A stretch of 64,000 bases of DNA from assembly GCF_900188035.1 (NCBI RefSeq), contig NZ_FZNN01000005.1, positions 168,054 through 232,053 of the forward strand. The letters are read 5' to 3'. The position numbers were made by a program, and so were the translations under genes. This document shows, one piece after another, positions 17,097 to 25,487 of this stretch. The notes under the pieces are model-generated. The model ran no database searches, was not told the origin of the DNA, and was given only the letters and a program-made list of their open reading frames with translations. Position 1 is the first letter of the stretch, and the number at the start of each line of letters is the position of its first letter. The DNA is from Puniceibacterium sediminis. Lineage in GTDB: Bacteria > Pseudomonadota > Alphaproteobacteria > Rhodobacterales > Rhodobacteraceae.

Positions 17097-19501
17097 CACA
17101 TGCCCCTCCGCCCGAGGGACACGGCGCGGGCGATGTCGGCGGCGACCTGAGTGCGGGACTGGCGGAAGCTTTCGGCGTCACGCGCCATGATCGTGACGTT
17201 GACCCCGCCCGCGCCGTAGCTCTGGGCCTCACGGCGCGACAGCACCCGCTCGCCGCGCTGGAGGATCGCGGGCACCTCGTCGTGGCGGAGGCCAGCCATG
17301 CCGCCACCGTGCATTCGGGGGGCAGCGGCGAAGGCCATGGCCGGGACCATTCGTGATGGCCCGGCCGATCCGACCATCCCGCCCGCATGCAGGACGTTGG
17401 CGAAGATGCCGCCCGCACCGGAGAACACGCCGGATAGCGCATTGGCGATCGGCCCGAGGATGAACCGCCGCGCCGCCAGCTTGGAGAGATCCGCCAACAG
17501 CGAGGTGACCAGACCGCGGAAGTCCAGCTTGCCGGTCTTCACGAACTCACCGACGGCGTTCTCGGCCGACTGAAACGCGCTGACGAGGCTCTGGCCGATA
17601 TCACCGCCGATATCGCGGGCCTTGCTGGCATAGTCGCTGAGCGCAGCCGTGACCGCCTGCCAGCCGGTGACGGCGGCTTCGGTATCGGGTTCGGCGGCAG
17701 CGGCCGCAGCCCCGGCCGCAGCGCCTGCACCCGTGGCCGCCCGTCCGGCATCGCCAAGGGCCGTCTCAAGACGGTCAGCCGCGTCGGTCAGCGCGTCTGC
17801 GCCACCCTCATTGCTGCCCTGCACCGCGTCACGCAGGGCCTGCCAGCTGGCGAGTGGCGCACGCGCGCCTTCGGCCAAATCCCGCGCGGCACCGCGATAC
17901 GTGTTGGCCGTGGCCAGTGCAGTATTTGCCGCCTGGGTGAGCCCGAGATCGGGCGCGGTAAGCGGGTTGTCTTCGAAGGCCCGGTCGAACGCCGCCTGTG
18001 CAGCGGTCGTCGCGGCCGTCGCGGCACCCTCGAAGCGGTTCTCGATCTGACCCAACTCAAGATCGGGGATGATCGAGATGCGCCGCTCGGACCCAAGCGC
18101 CTCCAGCCCCTGGTTGATCCCGCCGATGAACGTGTTGATCCGAGAAACAACGCCGTTCAGCATCGCTTCCACGCCATCGATCAGGCTGTTGGCTGCCTGA
18201 AACGCCAGATCGCCGATGGCGGCTGGCAGCATGCCCCAGATCGCCTTGATCGCCTCATAGGCCCCCTCAAACGTGTTCGCGGCCGTGTTGCCAAAAGCCA
18301 CGACGCTCTCGATGGCGTTCTGCATGCCCGCCGCGGCATCGGCCTTCAGGTCGAAGAACATCGCCGAGGCGGCCGCGCCCGCTGCAGCAGCCCCCATCTT
18401 GATCCGATCCCAGACCTCGACGGCGAGGTCCTTCAGGAGCGACATTGCTTCGCCGAAGCCGCCCGCACCCGACACAAGGCGGGTGAACTGGTAGACAAGC
18501 TCGCCCGCGCCAACGATCAACGCCCCGATGCCGGTGCGGATCAGCGCGCCGCGCAAAAGGACCAGCGCCGTGGCGAGCCCACGGACCGACAGGGCAGCAA
18601 CCGCCATCCCGGCGACCCAACGCCCTGCAAGAAAAGCCACAAACGTGGCGGCATAGGTGGTCAGGCGACCGATGTTGTCGAAAAGACCCCGGATCGCGAC
18701 GCCGAGCGGACCGGTGCGGCTGGCCAGCTCCGCCATGGCATCCGCGACGGCTTCCAGCGCCGGCGCTGCGGCGACCGCCAGTTGGTTCGACAGCCCGCGC
18801 CAGATCAGCCCAAGCCGGGAGATCGCATCGTTCGTGCGCTCGATCTGGTCGGCGTCCTGCTCCGAGACCACGACCCCGAAAGCGAGGACGTCCTCGGTCG
18901 CCTGGCGCAGCGTCGCCGTGTCGATCCGGCTCATGGCGATGGAGCCTTCCTCGCCGAAGAGCTGGCCCGCTACTGCAGCGCGCTCGGCGGCAGGCACGAA
19001 GCTCTCGATGGCGGCGTTGATGGCGCCCACGCGCTGATCCAGCGGCAGGGCGATCAGCTCGGTGGCCGAGAGCCCGAGCCGGTCGAGAGCGTCGGCAGCA
19101 GGTCCGGTCCCGGCGGCGGCCTGGCTGAGGCGGCGTGTCAGATCCTTTGTCGCCTGCTCGATGCCCGACATGGAAACACCGGCCAGTTCACCCGCACGCT
19201 CCAGCGTCTGGATCGAGGCGACCGTCGTGCCAAGCGACTGCGCGAGCTTGGCCTGCGCGTCGACGGTTTGAAGCCCGGAGCGGACCATGGCCACACCCGC
19301 AGCCGCAGCGGCGGCAACCGCAGCAGCAGCCGCGATCTGGACGCGTCGCGAGAATGCCGCCAGCCGCGTATTTGCTGCCTCCATCTCCCGGCTAAGCCGA
19401 CCGAACCCACGAGCACCGGCTTCGCCGACACCTTCCAACTCGGCGCGCACCTGTCGGCCGCCGACTGCGGCAAGTCGGACAGAAACGCGCTTTTCAGCCA
19501 T
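17096..19501 (-). CDS. Tail tape-measure protein
   Basis: An 801-residue protein with long Ala-rich helical stretches, membrane-like segments around residues 290-330 and a GAAAGAAAAA-type linker region near 600. It matches lambda-family tape-measure proteins, which set tail length and pass through the membrane during DNA entry. Size agrees with a siphovirus tail of moderate length. It overlaps the small chaperone gene by 8 bp, and its stop overlaps the DUF2460 start. Confidence 0.9.
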   Translation of the reverse strand: MAEKRVSVRLAAVGGRQVRAELEGVGEAGARGFGRLSREMEAANTRLAAFSRRVQIAAAAAVAAAAAAGVAMVRSGLQTVDAQAKLAQSLGTTVASIQTLERAGELAGVSMSGIEQATKDLTRRLSQAAAGTGPAADALDRLGLSATELIALPLDQRVGAINAAIESFVPAAERAAVAGQLFGEEGSIAMSRIDTATLRQATEDVLAFGVVVSEQDADQIERTNDAISRLGLIWRGLSNQLAVAAAPALEAVADAMAELASRTGPLGVAIRGLFDNIGRLTTYAATFVAFLAGRWVAGMAVAALSVRGLATALVLLRGALIRTGIGALIVGAGELVYQFTRLVSGAGGFGEAMSLLKDLAVEVWDRIKMGAAAAGAAASAMFFDLKADAAAGMQNAIESVVAFGNTAANTFEGAYEAIKAIWGMLPAAIGDLAFQAANSLIDGVEAMLNGVVSRINTFIGGINQGLEALGSERRISIIPDLELGQIENRFEGAATAATTAAQAAFDRAFEDNPLTAPDLGLTQAANTALATANTYRGAARDLAEGARAPLASWQALRDAVQGSNEGGADALTDAADRLETALGDAGRAATGAGAAAGAAAAAAEPDTEAAVTGWQAVTAALSDYASKARDIGGDIGQSLVSAFQSAENAVGEFVKTGKLDFRGLVTSLLADLSKLAARRFILGPIANALSGVFSGAGGIFANVLHAGGMVGSAGPSRMVPAMAFAAAPRMHGGGMAGLRHDEVPAILQRGERVLSRREAQSYGAGGVNVTIMARDAESFRQSRTQVAADIARAVSLGRRGM

Positions 19502-19712
19502 TGGAATGATCCATCTGTTCGTTGAGTTTGGTGACCATCACCGCTTCGATGACGGGCAACAGTTCAGCTGCTGCGGCAGGTGGCACGCCGAGTGCATCGG
19601 CCAGCGCCAGCGCCGCCGACATGTCCCAGCCGACAACTGCGCCGGGAAGCACACGCAGCTGGCCGCCGAGACGGCCGACGAGGTCCCAGACCTGCCAGCC
19701 CTCGAATGTCAA
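19494..19712 (-). CDS. Small tail-assembly protein between chaperone and tape measure
   Basis: A 72-residue protein starting with TTG at 19712 (an in-frame ATG at 19622 would give only 42 residues). It lies in the place occupied by the second tail-assembly chaperone (lambda GT or GTA g10.1 type), just before the tape measure, and overlaps that gene by 8 bp. It has Trp-rich N-terminal and Ala-rich C-terminal halves. Function is inferred from position only. Confidence 0.6.
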   Translation of the reverse strand: MTFEGWQVWDLVGRLGGQLRVLPGAVVGWDMSAALALADALGVPPAAAAELLPVIEAVMVTKLNEQMDHSNG

Positions 19713-19720
19713 AGGCTGGT

Positions 19721-20158
19721 TCAGCCGCGTCGGGCAGTCCGGGCAGGCTTGCGCGCAGGCTTGGCAGTATCGATCGCCCCCACCGAAGGACCATTCGGCG
19801 AGGGCGCGGAGACGTTTTTTTCCTGTTCCAGCAGCAGGCCCTTGGAAACGTAGGTCAGCTGAAAGGCCTCGAATATCGGCCAGATGTCCAGGAGCGCGTC
19901 GATGGCCTCCGGGCCAGGGTTGATCGGATTGCCATCGGCGTCACCGATGCCTTCCCAGGACAGCACCGCCCGCCGCGCCAGCGCCTTGGCGAAGGCAACC
20001 GCGCGTTCTTCGTCGGAAGCCTCGTCTGGGACAGCCTCCACGCCGGGATCGCTGCGCGTTGCCACCATCAGTGCGGTGGTCAGCGGGCGCAGCTGCACCC
20101 GCACACCCGGCGCGAGGTCGTGCCCGCGGGGTGCATTCGTCAGATCGAGCGTTAGCAT
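19721..20158 (-). CDS. Tail assembly chaperone-type protein
   Basis: A 145-residue protein located between the tail-tube gene and the small gene preceding the tape measure, the usual place of the tail chaperone (gpG-like). The N-terminal half resembles chaperone folds (a domain acting on numeric blocks such as RVQLRPLTTALMVATR) and the C-terminus is Lys/Ala-rich and disordered. Start at 20158 was chosen because its ATG overlaps the tail-tube stop by one base; there is no sign of the frameshift used in lambda. Confidence 0.7.
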   Translation of the reverse strand: MLTLDLTNAPRGHDLAPGVRVQLRPLTTALMVATRSDPGVEAVPDEASDEERAVAFAKALARRAVLSWEGIGDADGNPINPGPEAIDALLDIWPIFEAFQLTYVSKGLLLEQEKNVSAPSPNGPSVGAIDTAKPARKPARTARRG

Positions 20159-21096
20159 CAGTAAATCTCCACATCGTTCACGAGGGTTGCGGTGCACATC
20201 CGGCCGACGGTGCTATCGCGAGCCGCCTGCCAGTCGAACGTCGCCTGCACGCCCTGCGGCCCGGAAATCTCGATCCGGGGCCGCGGCAGGTAGACGGCGT
20301 GCACGGTGAAGGTGAAGCTTTCGCCCGATGGCAGCATATAGGCGAATTCCAACTCGCAGGGATCGCCGTTGATCGCCTGAGTCACCAGCGTCTGATCAGC
20401 GAAGCGCACTTCGATGGAACCGGTCAGCGCGGCGATGGAGGGGTCTGCGCCGTCGATGCGGCCGTCCGAGCGAATGGTTTCGATCCGATCGAGGTTGTTG
20501 GCGTAGGTGATGTCGGCGGAGACCACATTGCCGAGGGCGGATCCGTTGCGCGTGATCGCCCCGTTGAAATGGCCGAAGCGCTGCAATTCGAGAGCGGCTG
20601 GCGTGCCTGCACTCGTCGTCGTGCCCACTGTCTCGCCCTGCGCGACCAGTCGCGCCGTTGCGGTCAGCAACCCAGAGCGCTGCATTTGCCAGTTGATCTG
20701 GTCGAGCACGCATCCGGAATACATCGCGAAGCGTGGCACTTCCGGCATGCCCGTCTCGATGGACATGCTGGGCAGTGTCCAGGACCCCGACTGAAACTCG
20801 TGCGTCCAGGGACCAGTCCCGGTCGTGGTCGGATCGCCAAAGGCTGCCTTCAACCAGAACCCGAAGGCCTCGGCGTCGAGCGGCACCACGACATCGCCAT
20901 CCGCCGTCACTGCATCCTTGATCGGCGCCAGCGGATCGCGGCCGTAGCCCAGCAATTCGCTGTTCAAGAGTGGCTGCTCCGCCCCCAGCGAGGTGCTGGC
21001 GAAGGGCATCTTCGTGAAACCGCCCACTGGCGGCGTTCCATAGGTCGTCTCGAACGCAAGCGCCATCTGCGCCCGCGCCCCTTGGGCTCGTGCCAT
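20158..21096 (-). CDS. Phage tail tube protein
   Basis: A 312-residue protein that matches the phage tail-tube family (phage_tube_2): start MARAQGARAQMALAFETTYG, a central beta-rich body and an ending with PRIEISGPQGVQATFDWQAA. It is expected to polymerise into the hexameric tail tube. An AGGAG box lies 10 bp before the ATG at 21096, so the longer open frame is not used. A divergent plus-strand gene (bactofilin) starts 68 bp away, so the short gap must hold promoters for both. Confidence 0.85.
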   Translation of the reverse strand: MARAQGARAQMALAFETTYGTPPVGGFTKMPFASTSLGAEQPLLNSELLGYGRDPLAPIKDAVTADGDVVVPLDAEAFGFWLKAAFGDPTTTGTGPWTHEFQSGSWTLPSMSIETGMPEVPRFAMYSGCVLDQINWQMQRSGLLTATARLVAQGETVGTTTSAGTPAALELQRFGHFNGAITRNGSALGNVVSADITYANNLDRIETIRSDGRIDGADPSIAALTGSIEVRFADQTLVTQAINGDPCELEFAYMLPSGESFTFTVHAVYLPRPRIEISGPQGVQATFDWQAARDSTVGRMCTATLVNDVEIY

Positions 21097-21164
21097 GAAG
21101 GATTCTCCTGTATATTGAAGCGGATGAGCCCGAGATGGGCCAGAACTCAAAAGGGCGAGATTGA

Positions 21165-21515
21165 ATGGCGGATCAAAACTACTCTGAGGCCGGTGGCCAC
21201 TCGCATCTCGGCTCAGGCTCGCGCATTACGGGCGAGCTGTATTTTCCCGGCACCGTCGAGTTACCCGGTTATGTGAAAGGGCGTGTGGAAGCGTCCTCAA
21301 TCGTCATCGAGGAGGCAGGCGAAGTCGAAGGCGAAATCCATGCAGCCAGCATCGACATAAAGGGGCGTTTCAACGGCCAGGTTACGGGTGGCAAGGTCAG
21401 GTTGCATACAAGCGCGCGGGTGACCGGCGAAATCACCTATGAGAGCCTGAGCATCGAGAGCGGAGCGCAGATTGAGGGAAAGTGTAGATCCCAATCATAT
21501 TCAAAAGCCACCTAG
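21165..21515 (+). CDS. Bactofilin, plus-strand moron in the tail module
   Basis: A 116-residue bactofilin (polymer-forming cytoskeletal, DUF583). Regular 6-residue beta-helix rungs are visible: SRITGEL, VKGRVEA, EVEGEIH, FNGQVTG, RVTGEIT, QIEGKCR. Bacterial bactofilins polymerise without nucleotide and organise cell-wall or polar structures. It is a single gene on the strand opposite to all neighbours, between the tail-tube gene and the tail-terminator gene, with its own AAGGGCGAG box; that is the typical form of a moron (extra gene for lysogenic expression). A virion role is not excluded, but it is not a known tail gene. Confidence 0.85.
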   Translation: MADQNYSEAGGHSHLGSGSRITGELYFPGTVELPGYVKGRVEASSIVIEEAGEVEGEIHAASIDIKGRFNGQVTGGKVRLHTSARVTGEITYESLSIESGAQIEGKCRSQSYSKAT

Positions 21516-21523
21516 CCGGATGA

Positions 21524-21943
21524 TCAGGCCAGCTGGTCGGCCGTTGAATAGTGCAGCACCACCGGGATCACGGCCGCCTTCAGGCTGGCCGCGCCCTCAA
21601 CGGGCAGATCGACCGGGCGCGGTGCTTCCGCCTCGACCCAGTCGCAGAGGCCGCCCAGAGTGCGGTCGCCAGCAATTGCCGCACCGATGCTGGTGGTCAG
21701 GGTATCGAACGCAGCGTCACGCGCCGCGCCTTGGACCACCGCCTCGATTTCGGCGCGGTGCTGGTAGTGGTAGCGCAGGGGCGACAAAGTCACCTCGGGC
21801 TCCCCCGGCTCGCCGTCGCGCAGGATCAGCAGCCCATCGGCCGGGACGCGCTCGGGCAGCACCTCACCACGCAAGGCCGTGGCGGGCAGCGCCGAAAGCC
21901 GCGCGTGCAGCGCGGTGAGGATGGTTTCGCGGTGGCTGGGCAT
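21524..21943 (-). CDS. Tail terminator/completion protein
   Basis: A 139-residue protein (start MPSHRETILTALHARLSALP) of the type found at the place of lambda gpU, between head-tail connector and tail-tube genes; relatives in Rhodobacterales prophages are often mislabelled as acyl-CoA transferase. It should cap the tail tube. It is separated from its operon partners by plus-strand genes on both sides (21165-21515 and 22154-22699). Confidence 0.7.
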   Translation of the reverse strand: MPSHRETILTALHARLSALPATALRGEVLPERVPADGLLILRDGEPGEPEVTLSPLRYHYQHRAEIEAVVQGAARDAAFDTLTTSIGAAIAGDRTLGGLCDWVEAEAPRPVDLPVEGAASLKAAVIPVVLHYSTADQLA

Positions 21944-22153
21944 GGCGATTACAAGAAGCTCCCAAAACCTTTCTTGGGGGTTTGCCGCCAGCTTCTATCG
22001 AAGCTAGGCTATTGATCTAGAGAGATAGTTGGTATCGCAATTCGAGCACCGTGCTTCCACGGCGCAAACAGTCAATACGCGCTACTTTGGTCGGACCAAT
22101 ATTGGGCACCCTACTTTTCGGAGATCCCAGCAAACGTTGAGGAAAAGAATCAC

Positions 22154-22699
22154 ATGGCGGCAGAGGCGGTATTGGCGACAGTTCTCGAAAGCGTGGTCGG
22201 CGTGGGCTTTCGCGTGCTGATTTCGAAGATAATCCGTGATTCTCAAGGTGCTTCGGATCGCGAAATTATCATGCGGGTATTAAGCGCTGTCGAGCAGCAA
22301 GGACATGCTATTGGCAGCCTACAAGTTCGAGTTGCCTCAATCGAAAATGATGTGCGGAGATTATCGAGTCTGAGGACAGGGTTCGAATCCAACGTTACCA
22401 AGTTCTGCACAAAGTGTGGCGGACTGCCAGGCACGGTTGAACCTCGCTGTCCCGCTAGCACCCGATCCGGCACTCACCGATGGAGTGATGAAGCTGGCGA
22501 CTCATTTTGCACGAAGTGCGGGCGCCTGCCGGGTATCACCGAAGCCCGCTGTCCGGCCAGCAGTCGTTCCGGAGATCATAGATGGAGCACCGGTGCCAGC
22601 GGGCAGTTCTGCTCCAAGTGCGGAGGCATCCCTGGAACGGTCGCTGCTCGTTGCCCTGCCAGCAGCCGCTCAGGAGATCATAGGTGGCAGACTACGTAG
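22154..22699 (+). CDS. Plus-strand moron with three zinc-ribbon-like repeats
   Basis: A 181-residue protein. Residues 1-80 form a helical N-terminal part with a probable membrane-associated or amphipathic segment (VVGVGFRVLISKII) and a coiled region. Residues 84-181 hold three tandem copies of a 34-residue unit F-C-x-K-C-G-x-[LI]-P-G...R-C-P-A-S-x-R-S-G-x-H-R-W, each with CxxC, a third Cys and a His, so each can bind one zinc. The gene is alone on the plus strand inside the tail operon, with a GAGGAAAAG box, and diverges from the tail-terminator gene over a 210-bp gap. I do not recognise the family. Nucleic-acid or protein binding is an inference from the repeats. Confidence 0.75.
   Translation: MAAEAVLATVLESVVGVGFRVLISKIIRDSQGASDREIIMRVLSAVEQQGHAIGSLQVRVASIENDVRRLSSLRTGFESNVTKFCTKCGGLPGTVEPRCPASTRSGTHRWSDEAGDSFCTKCGRLPGITEARCPASSRSGDHRWSTGASGQFCSKCGGIPGTVAARCPASSRSGDHRWQTT
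22403..22696 (+). repeat. Three 102-bp tandem protein-coding repeats
   Basis: The repeat units start at 22403, 22505 and 22607, exactly 34 codons apart; the third is cut by the stop codon. Identity between units is high at protein level, with conserved C, C, C and H, which indicates recent internal duplication or selection for a fixed spacing. Confidence 0.85.
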
Positions 22700-22726
22700 G
22701 TTATACGAACCTAAACAGACATTCCC

Positions 22727-23359
22727 TCAGCCAAACCGCCCCTCCACCCAATTCGCCACGATCAGCCCCGGGACGCTATCCAGCGCCCGCTCTGCGTCCC
22801 GGTCGAGGTTAAGCCGCTTCGGCAGTTTCACTTGTGGGACCAAGAGGAAGATTGGTGCGGTGACCTTGCCGCGCACGGTCTTCGATCGTGACACCACCGC
22901 CTGACCCCTAGTATTCAACCGCCCCTCGGCCACCAGCAGGCTAGGGCCCGTTCGCCGATAGACGAACCGCAGACGCAGCCCGCGTCGCCGTTCCCATTCA
23001 CCGGGGGTGATACGGCCGCCGCGTGTGGATTTTCCTGCGGCGGGCAGCGGGATCGCAAGCCAGAAGCCGTCCTTCGAGCGGATCAATGGGCCGGTGTCAT
23101 GCGCGCCGACAATCACCGGGGCCTTGGACCAGACCAGCGCTGCCGCATCGAGGCTTTCGCCCGATCCGGGAAAGTTCTGGTTGCGAATCGAGTTGGCGAG
23201 CCGCCGACCAAGTCCCGCACCAGTGATCTGGGTGCGCCAGGCAGTCTTGAGCCCGGTCCCAGCCTCGCGCATGGCGGAGGTCACCGCGCGTTCACCCGCC
23301 GCGACCTCGACCGCCATCATGGCCACGATGCCGGGGTCGATGTCGAGTTTCAGCCTCAA
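22727..23359 (-). CDS. Minor tail / head-tail completion protein (DUF6441-like)
   Basis: A 210-residue protein located between the head-tail adaptor and the tail terminator, the position of neck proteins such as gpZ of lambda. Features: an N-terminal block MAVEVAAGERAVTSAMREAG, a LGRRLANSIRN segment and a FVYRRTGPSLLVAEGRL region. It resembles DUF6441 as I remember it. The apparent start is TTG at 23359; no better ATG keeps the N-terminus. It lies head-to-head with the coiled-coil gene at 23428. Confidence 0.65.
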   Translation of the reverse strand: MRLKLDIDPGIVAMMAVEVAAGERAVTSAMREAGTGLKTAWRTQITGAGLGRRLANSIRNQNFPGSGESLDAAALVWSKAPVIVGAHDTGPLIRSKDGFWLAIPLPAAGKSTRGGRITPGEWERRRGLRLRFVYRRTGPSLLVAEGRLNTRGQAVVSRSKTVRGKVTAPIFLLVPQVKLPKRLNLDRDAERALDSVPGLIVANWVEGRFG

Positions 23360-23427
23360 ATTTCCAAAGACCTCATTTTCAGGTTACTATGTGCACTCAT
23401 TTCAACTTCAGAACCGGGAGGAAAACG

Positions 23428-23715
23428 ATGATTGATCGTGACGCGTATGTGGAGAAGGCCAAGGCGAATATCGACAAGTGGAACGCAGAGATCGACAAGA
23501 TGCAGGCAAACGCCAAAGAAGCGCAGGCCGATGCCAAGATCGAATACGAGAAGCAGCTTGCCGAAATGCGAAAGCAACGCGATGAGGCCGAGGCGAAGAT
23601 GAAGGAGGCGCAGCAGGCGTCAAACGCCGCTTGGGACGACATGAGCAAGGGTTTTCAAGCAGCTTGGGAAAGCATCTCAGACTCGTTCCAAAGTGCGATG
23701 AAGCGGTTCAAGTGA
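23428..23715 (+). CDS. Coiled-coil protein, third plus-strand moron
   Basis: A 95-residue, almost wholly helical protein rich in Lys, Glu, Ala and Gln with heptad character from about residue 5 to 75 (KAKANIDKWNAEIDKMQAN and onward). A strong GGGAGG box stands 8 bp before the ATG at 23428. It resembles short sll1863-like stress coiled-coil proteins and does not resemble a phage structural protein. It interrupts the minus-strand structural operon between the neck and head-tail genes, as do the two other plus-strand genes nearby. An inverted repeat CGTAGGC/GCCTACG (23730-23757) follows its stop and may end its transcript. Confidence 0.7.
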   Translation: MIDRDAYVEKAKANIDKWNAEIDKMQANAKEAQADAKIEYEKQLAEMRKQRDEAEAKMKEAQQASNAAWDDMSKGFQAAWESISDSFQSAMKRFK

Positions 23716-23755
23716 GCTGATCCGCTGGCCGTAGGCGTTTCAGAACACCAGCAGC

Positions 23756-24067
23756 CTACGACGGCCGCAAGTCCACGGTCCAGACGAGCCGCTCACGGTC
23801 GCGGACGGGCTCGCCCTGAATGAGGAAGGCGTCCCCGTCCATTTCCAAACGGTCGCCCGGCCGTGGGTTGGATACCTCCGCCACGCGCAAGTCGATGCGG
23901 GTCGTTTCCGACCAGAGCCGCGCATCGCCGAAGTCGCTGATCGCATCGGCTTGCCGCGAGACGACGCGCACCAACACAGGCGCGCCGCCGTCGGAGGTGT
24001 AGATCGCCTCTCGCCCGATGTTCGGGTCGGCGAACAGCAAGTCGACGACGGCGTCGAAGGCAGACAT
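23756..24067 (-). CDS. Head-tail joining/adaptor protein
   Basis: A 103-residue protein directly after the capsid gene, with its ATG overlapping the capsid stop (TGATG). Place, size and beta-rich ending (GDRLEMDGDAFLIQGEPVRD) fit the lambda gpFII/phage_attach family, which plugs head to tail. An internal repeat near the stop overlaps the inverted repeat that follows the plus-strand gene. Confidence 0.65.
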   Translation of the reverse strand: MSAFDAVVDLLFADPNIGREAIYTSDGGAPVLVRVVSRQADAISDFGDARLWSETTRIDLRVAEVSNPRPGDRLEMDGDAFLIQGEPVRDRERLVWTVDLRPS

Positions 24068-25080
24068 CACGTACGCCGAGCGCTACGCAGCACCTGCGGG
24101 CGGGTGCAGATCGGCAGAGGATTGCTTTCGATCTCGAGCCGCACCCATTCGTCGCGGTCCCGATCGGGGATCGTACGCGCGTAGAGCGGCAAGCCGAGCG
24201 TGTTCACCGTCTCGAACGTGTCAGCCGGGGCATGGTAGATCTCGAAGAGGCCTTCCACCCCTTCAGGGTAGAAGAACGCCTTGTCGGTCGGCACGCCGAA
24301 GCCCGCCCCACCTCGGTAGCGACGGAAGCTGATGCCACCAAAGCTGACTTCGTCGGCGACCCGGCCGCGCAGATCGGCGGCAGCGGCGGTGTTGAGATAG
24401 GTCTCGCGCACCTCCTTGTGGGCAATGAGATCGGCAAAGAAGGCCGAGCCGCATTCGGCGCGGACCTGCACGGCCCCGGCCGCGAGCCCGCCCATGCTGT
24501 CTTCGACGCTTTCGATCAGCGCCTGGCAGCGCTTGCGCAGCGCCCCGGAGCCCGGGGTCGCGTTGTCTAGGTCGAAGTCGATCTCGGTGGCGGGAGTGAT
24601 GGCGAACTCGGTGAAGTAGTTGATCACCGTGGCGCTGTCCTTGGGGTCTTTCACAATGCCCTGAATGCCGTTCAGCAGGTGATATTCGAACGTCGCCTCC
24701 GCATCCTGGCGCAAACGGCCGAGCTTTCGGGCGACCTCGCTTTGCACTTGCTGTGTGGCACTTTCCGAGCCGAAGTCACGGATGCCCTGAATTTCAGACG
24801 CCCAGAGCACGTCCTGCTTTTTGAACTGGCGGCAGACGAAGGCGCGCATGTCGCGGCGCTCGGGAACCTGTTGCTCGGCCGCCGAGCCGCGTTCGGAGAA
24901 CGGGATCAGCGACAGTGTGCCGTCCCGGCTCTCGATCACGACGGTGCGCGAGCGCACGCCGCGCGGCGAGAACAGGCTGGAGCCCGACAGGATCGCGGGC
25001 TTGAAGGGGATGTTTTCCAGAGCACGAGTGAGTTCGATGATGGTGAAGGCATCGCCTTCGAAGATATCCATGGTGGTCAT
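24067..25080 (-). CDS. Major capsid protein, lambda gpE type
   Basis: A 337-residue protein matching the phage major capsid protein E family (MTTMDIFEGDAF start, FTIIELTRALENIPF, IPFSERG...RRDMRAF, and a NYFTEF block). The start at 25080 has an excellent AAAGGAGG box; the open frame runs further upstream without support. This differs from the HK97-type capsid of true gene transfer agents, although the tail here is GTA-like. The gene follows the decoration-protein gene by 25 bp. Confidence 0.92.
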   Translation of the reverse strand: MTTMDIFEGDAFTIIELTRALENIPFKPAILSGSSLFSPRGVRSRTVVIESRDGTLSLIPFSERGSAAEQQVPERRDMRAFVCRQFKKQDVLWASEIQGIRDFGSESATQQVQSEVARKLGRLRQDAEATFEYHLLNGIQGIVKDPKDSATVINYFTEFAITPATEIDFDLDNATPGSGALRKRCQALIESVEDSMGGLAAGAVQVRAECGSAFFADLIAHKEVRETYLNTAAAADLRGRVADEVSFGGISFRRYRGGAGFGVPTDKAFFYPEGVEGLFEIYHAPADTFETVNTLGLPLYARTIPDRDRDEWVRLEIESNPLPICTRPQVLRSARRT

Positions 25081-25105
25081 GGGAATGCCTCCTTTGAGGG
25101 TTTGA

Positions 25106-25483
25106 TCAGCGGACGAGGATGCCGACCGCCAGCAGCGCGGCATGGGCGGCGGTGATCTCGCCCTCGCTGGGGGTGCCGACAAAGACAAGATCGTAGCGAT
25201 TGACGACGGCGGGGCCGCGAACCAGCGCCACGGCTGGCACATCGCCGCCTGTCGCGTCGGCCTTGCCCCAGAGCACCGCCACGGCGGTTTCAGTACCGTC
25301 GACGGCGGCGGGATCATGGGCCGCGTATTTGCCCGAAGCCGTGATCTTGCCCAGCACGGTGCCCGGATCGAGCGTGGCAAACGCTGTTCCTGTGGCGACG
25401 GTGACGGTTTCGCGGGTGTAGTCGCGGAAGGCTTCCCAAACGAGGAAGCCTCCGGGATGCGTGGTCTCGGTGAGCGTGGTCAC
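25106..25483 (-). CDS. Head decoration protein, lambda gpD type
   Basis: A 125-residue protein of the gpD family: a LGKITASGKYAAHDPAA block and a C-terminal RYDLVFVG...A region. It would stabilise the expanded head. The start is GTG at 25483 with AAGGA upstream. It stands between the protease and major-capsid genes as in lambda (C-D-E order). Confidence 0.88.
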   Translation of the reverse strand: MTTLTETTHPGGFLVWEAFRDYTRETVTVATGTAFATLDPGTVLGKITASGKYAAHDPAAVDGTETAVAVLWGKADATGGDVPAVALVRGPAVVNRYDLVFVGTPSEGEITAAHAALLAVGILVR

Positions 25484-25487
25484 GTTG

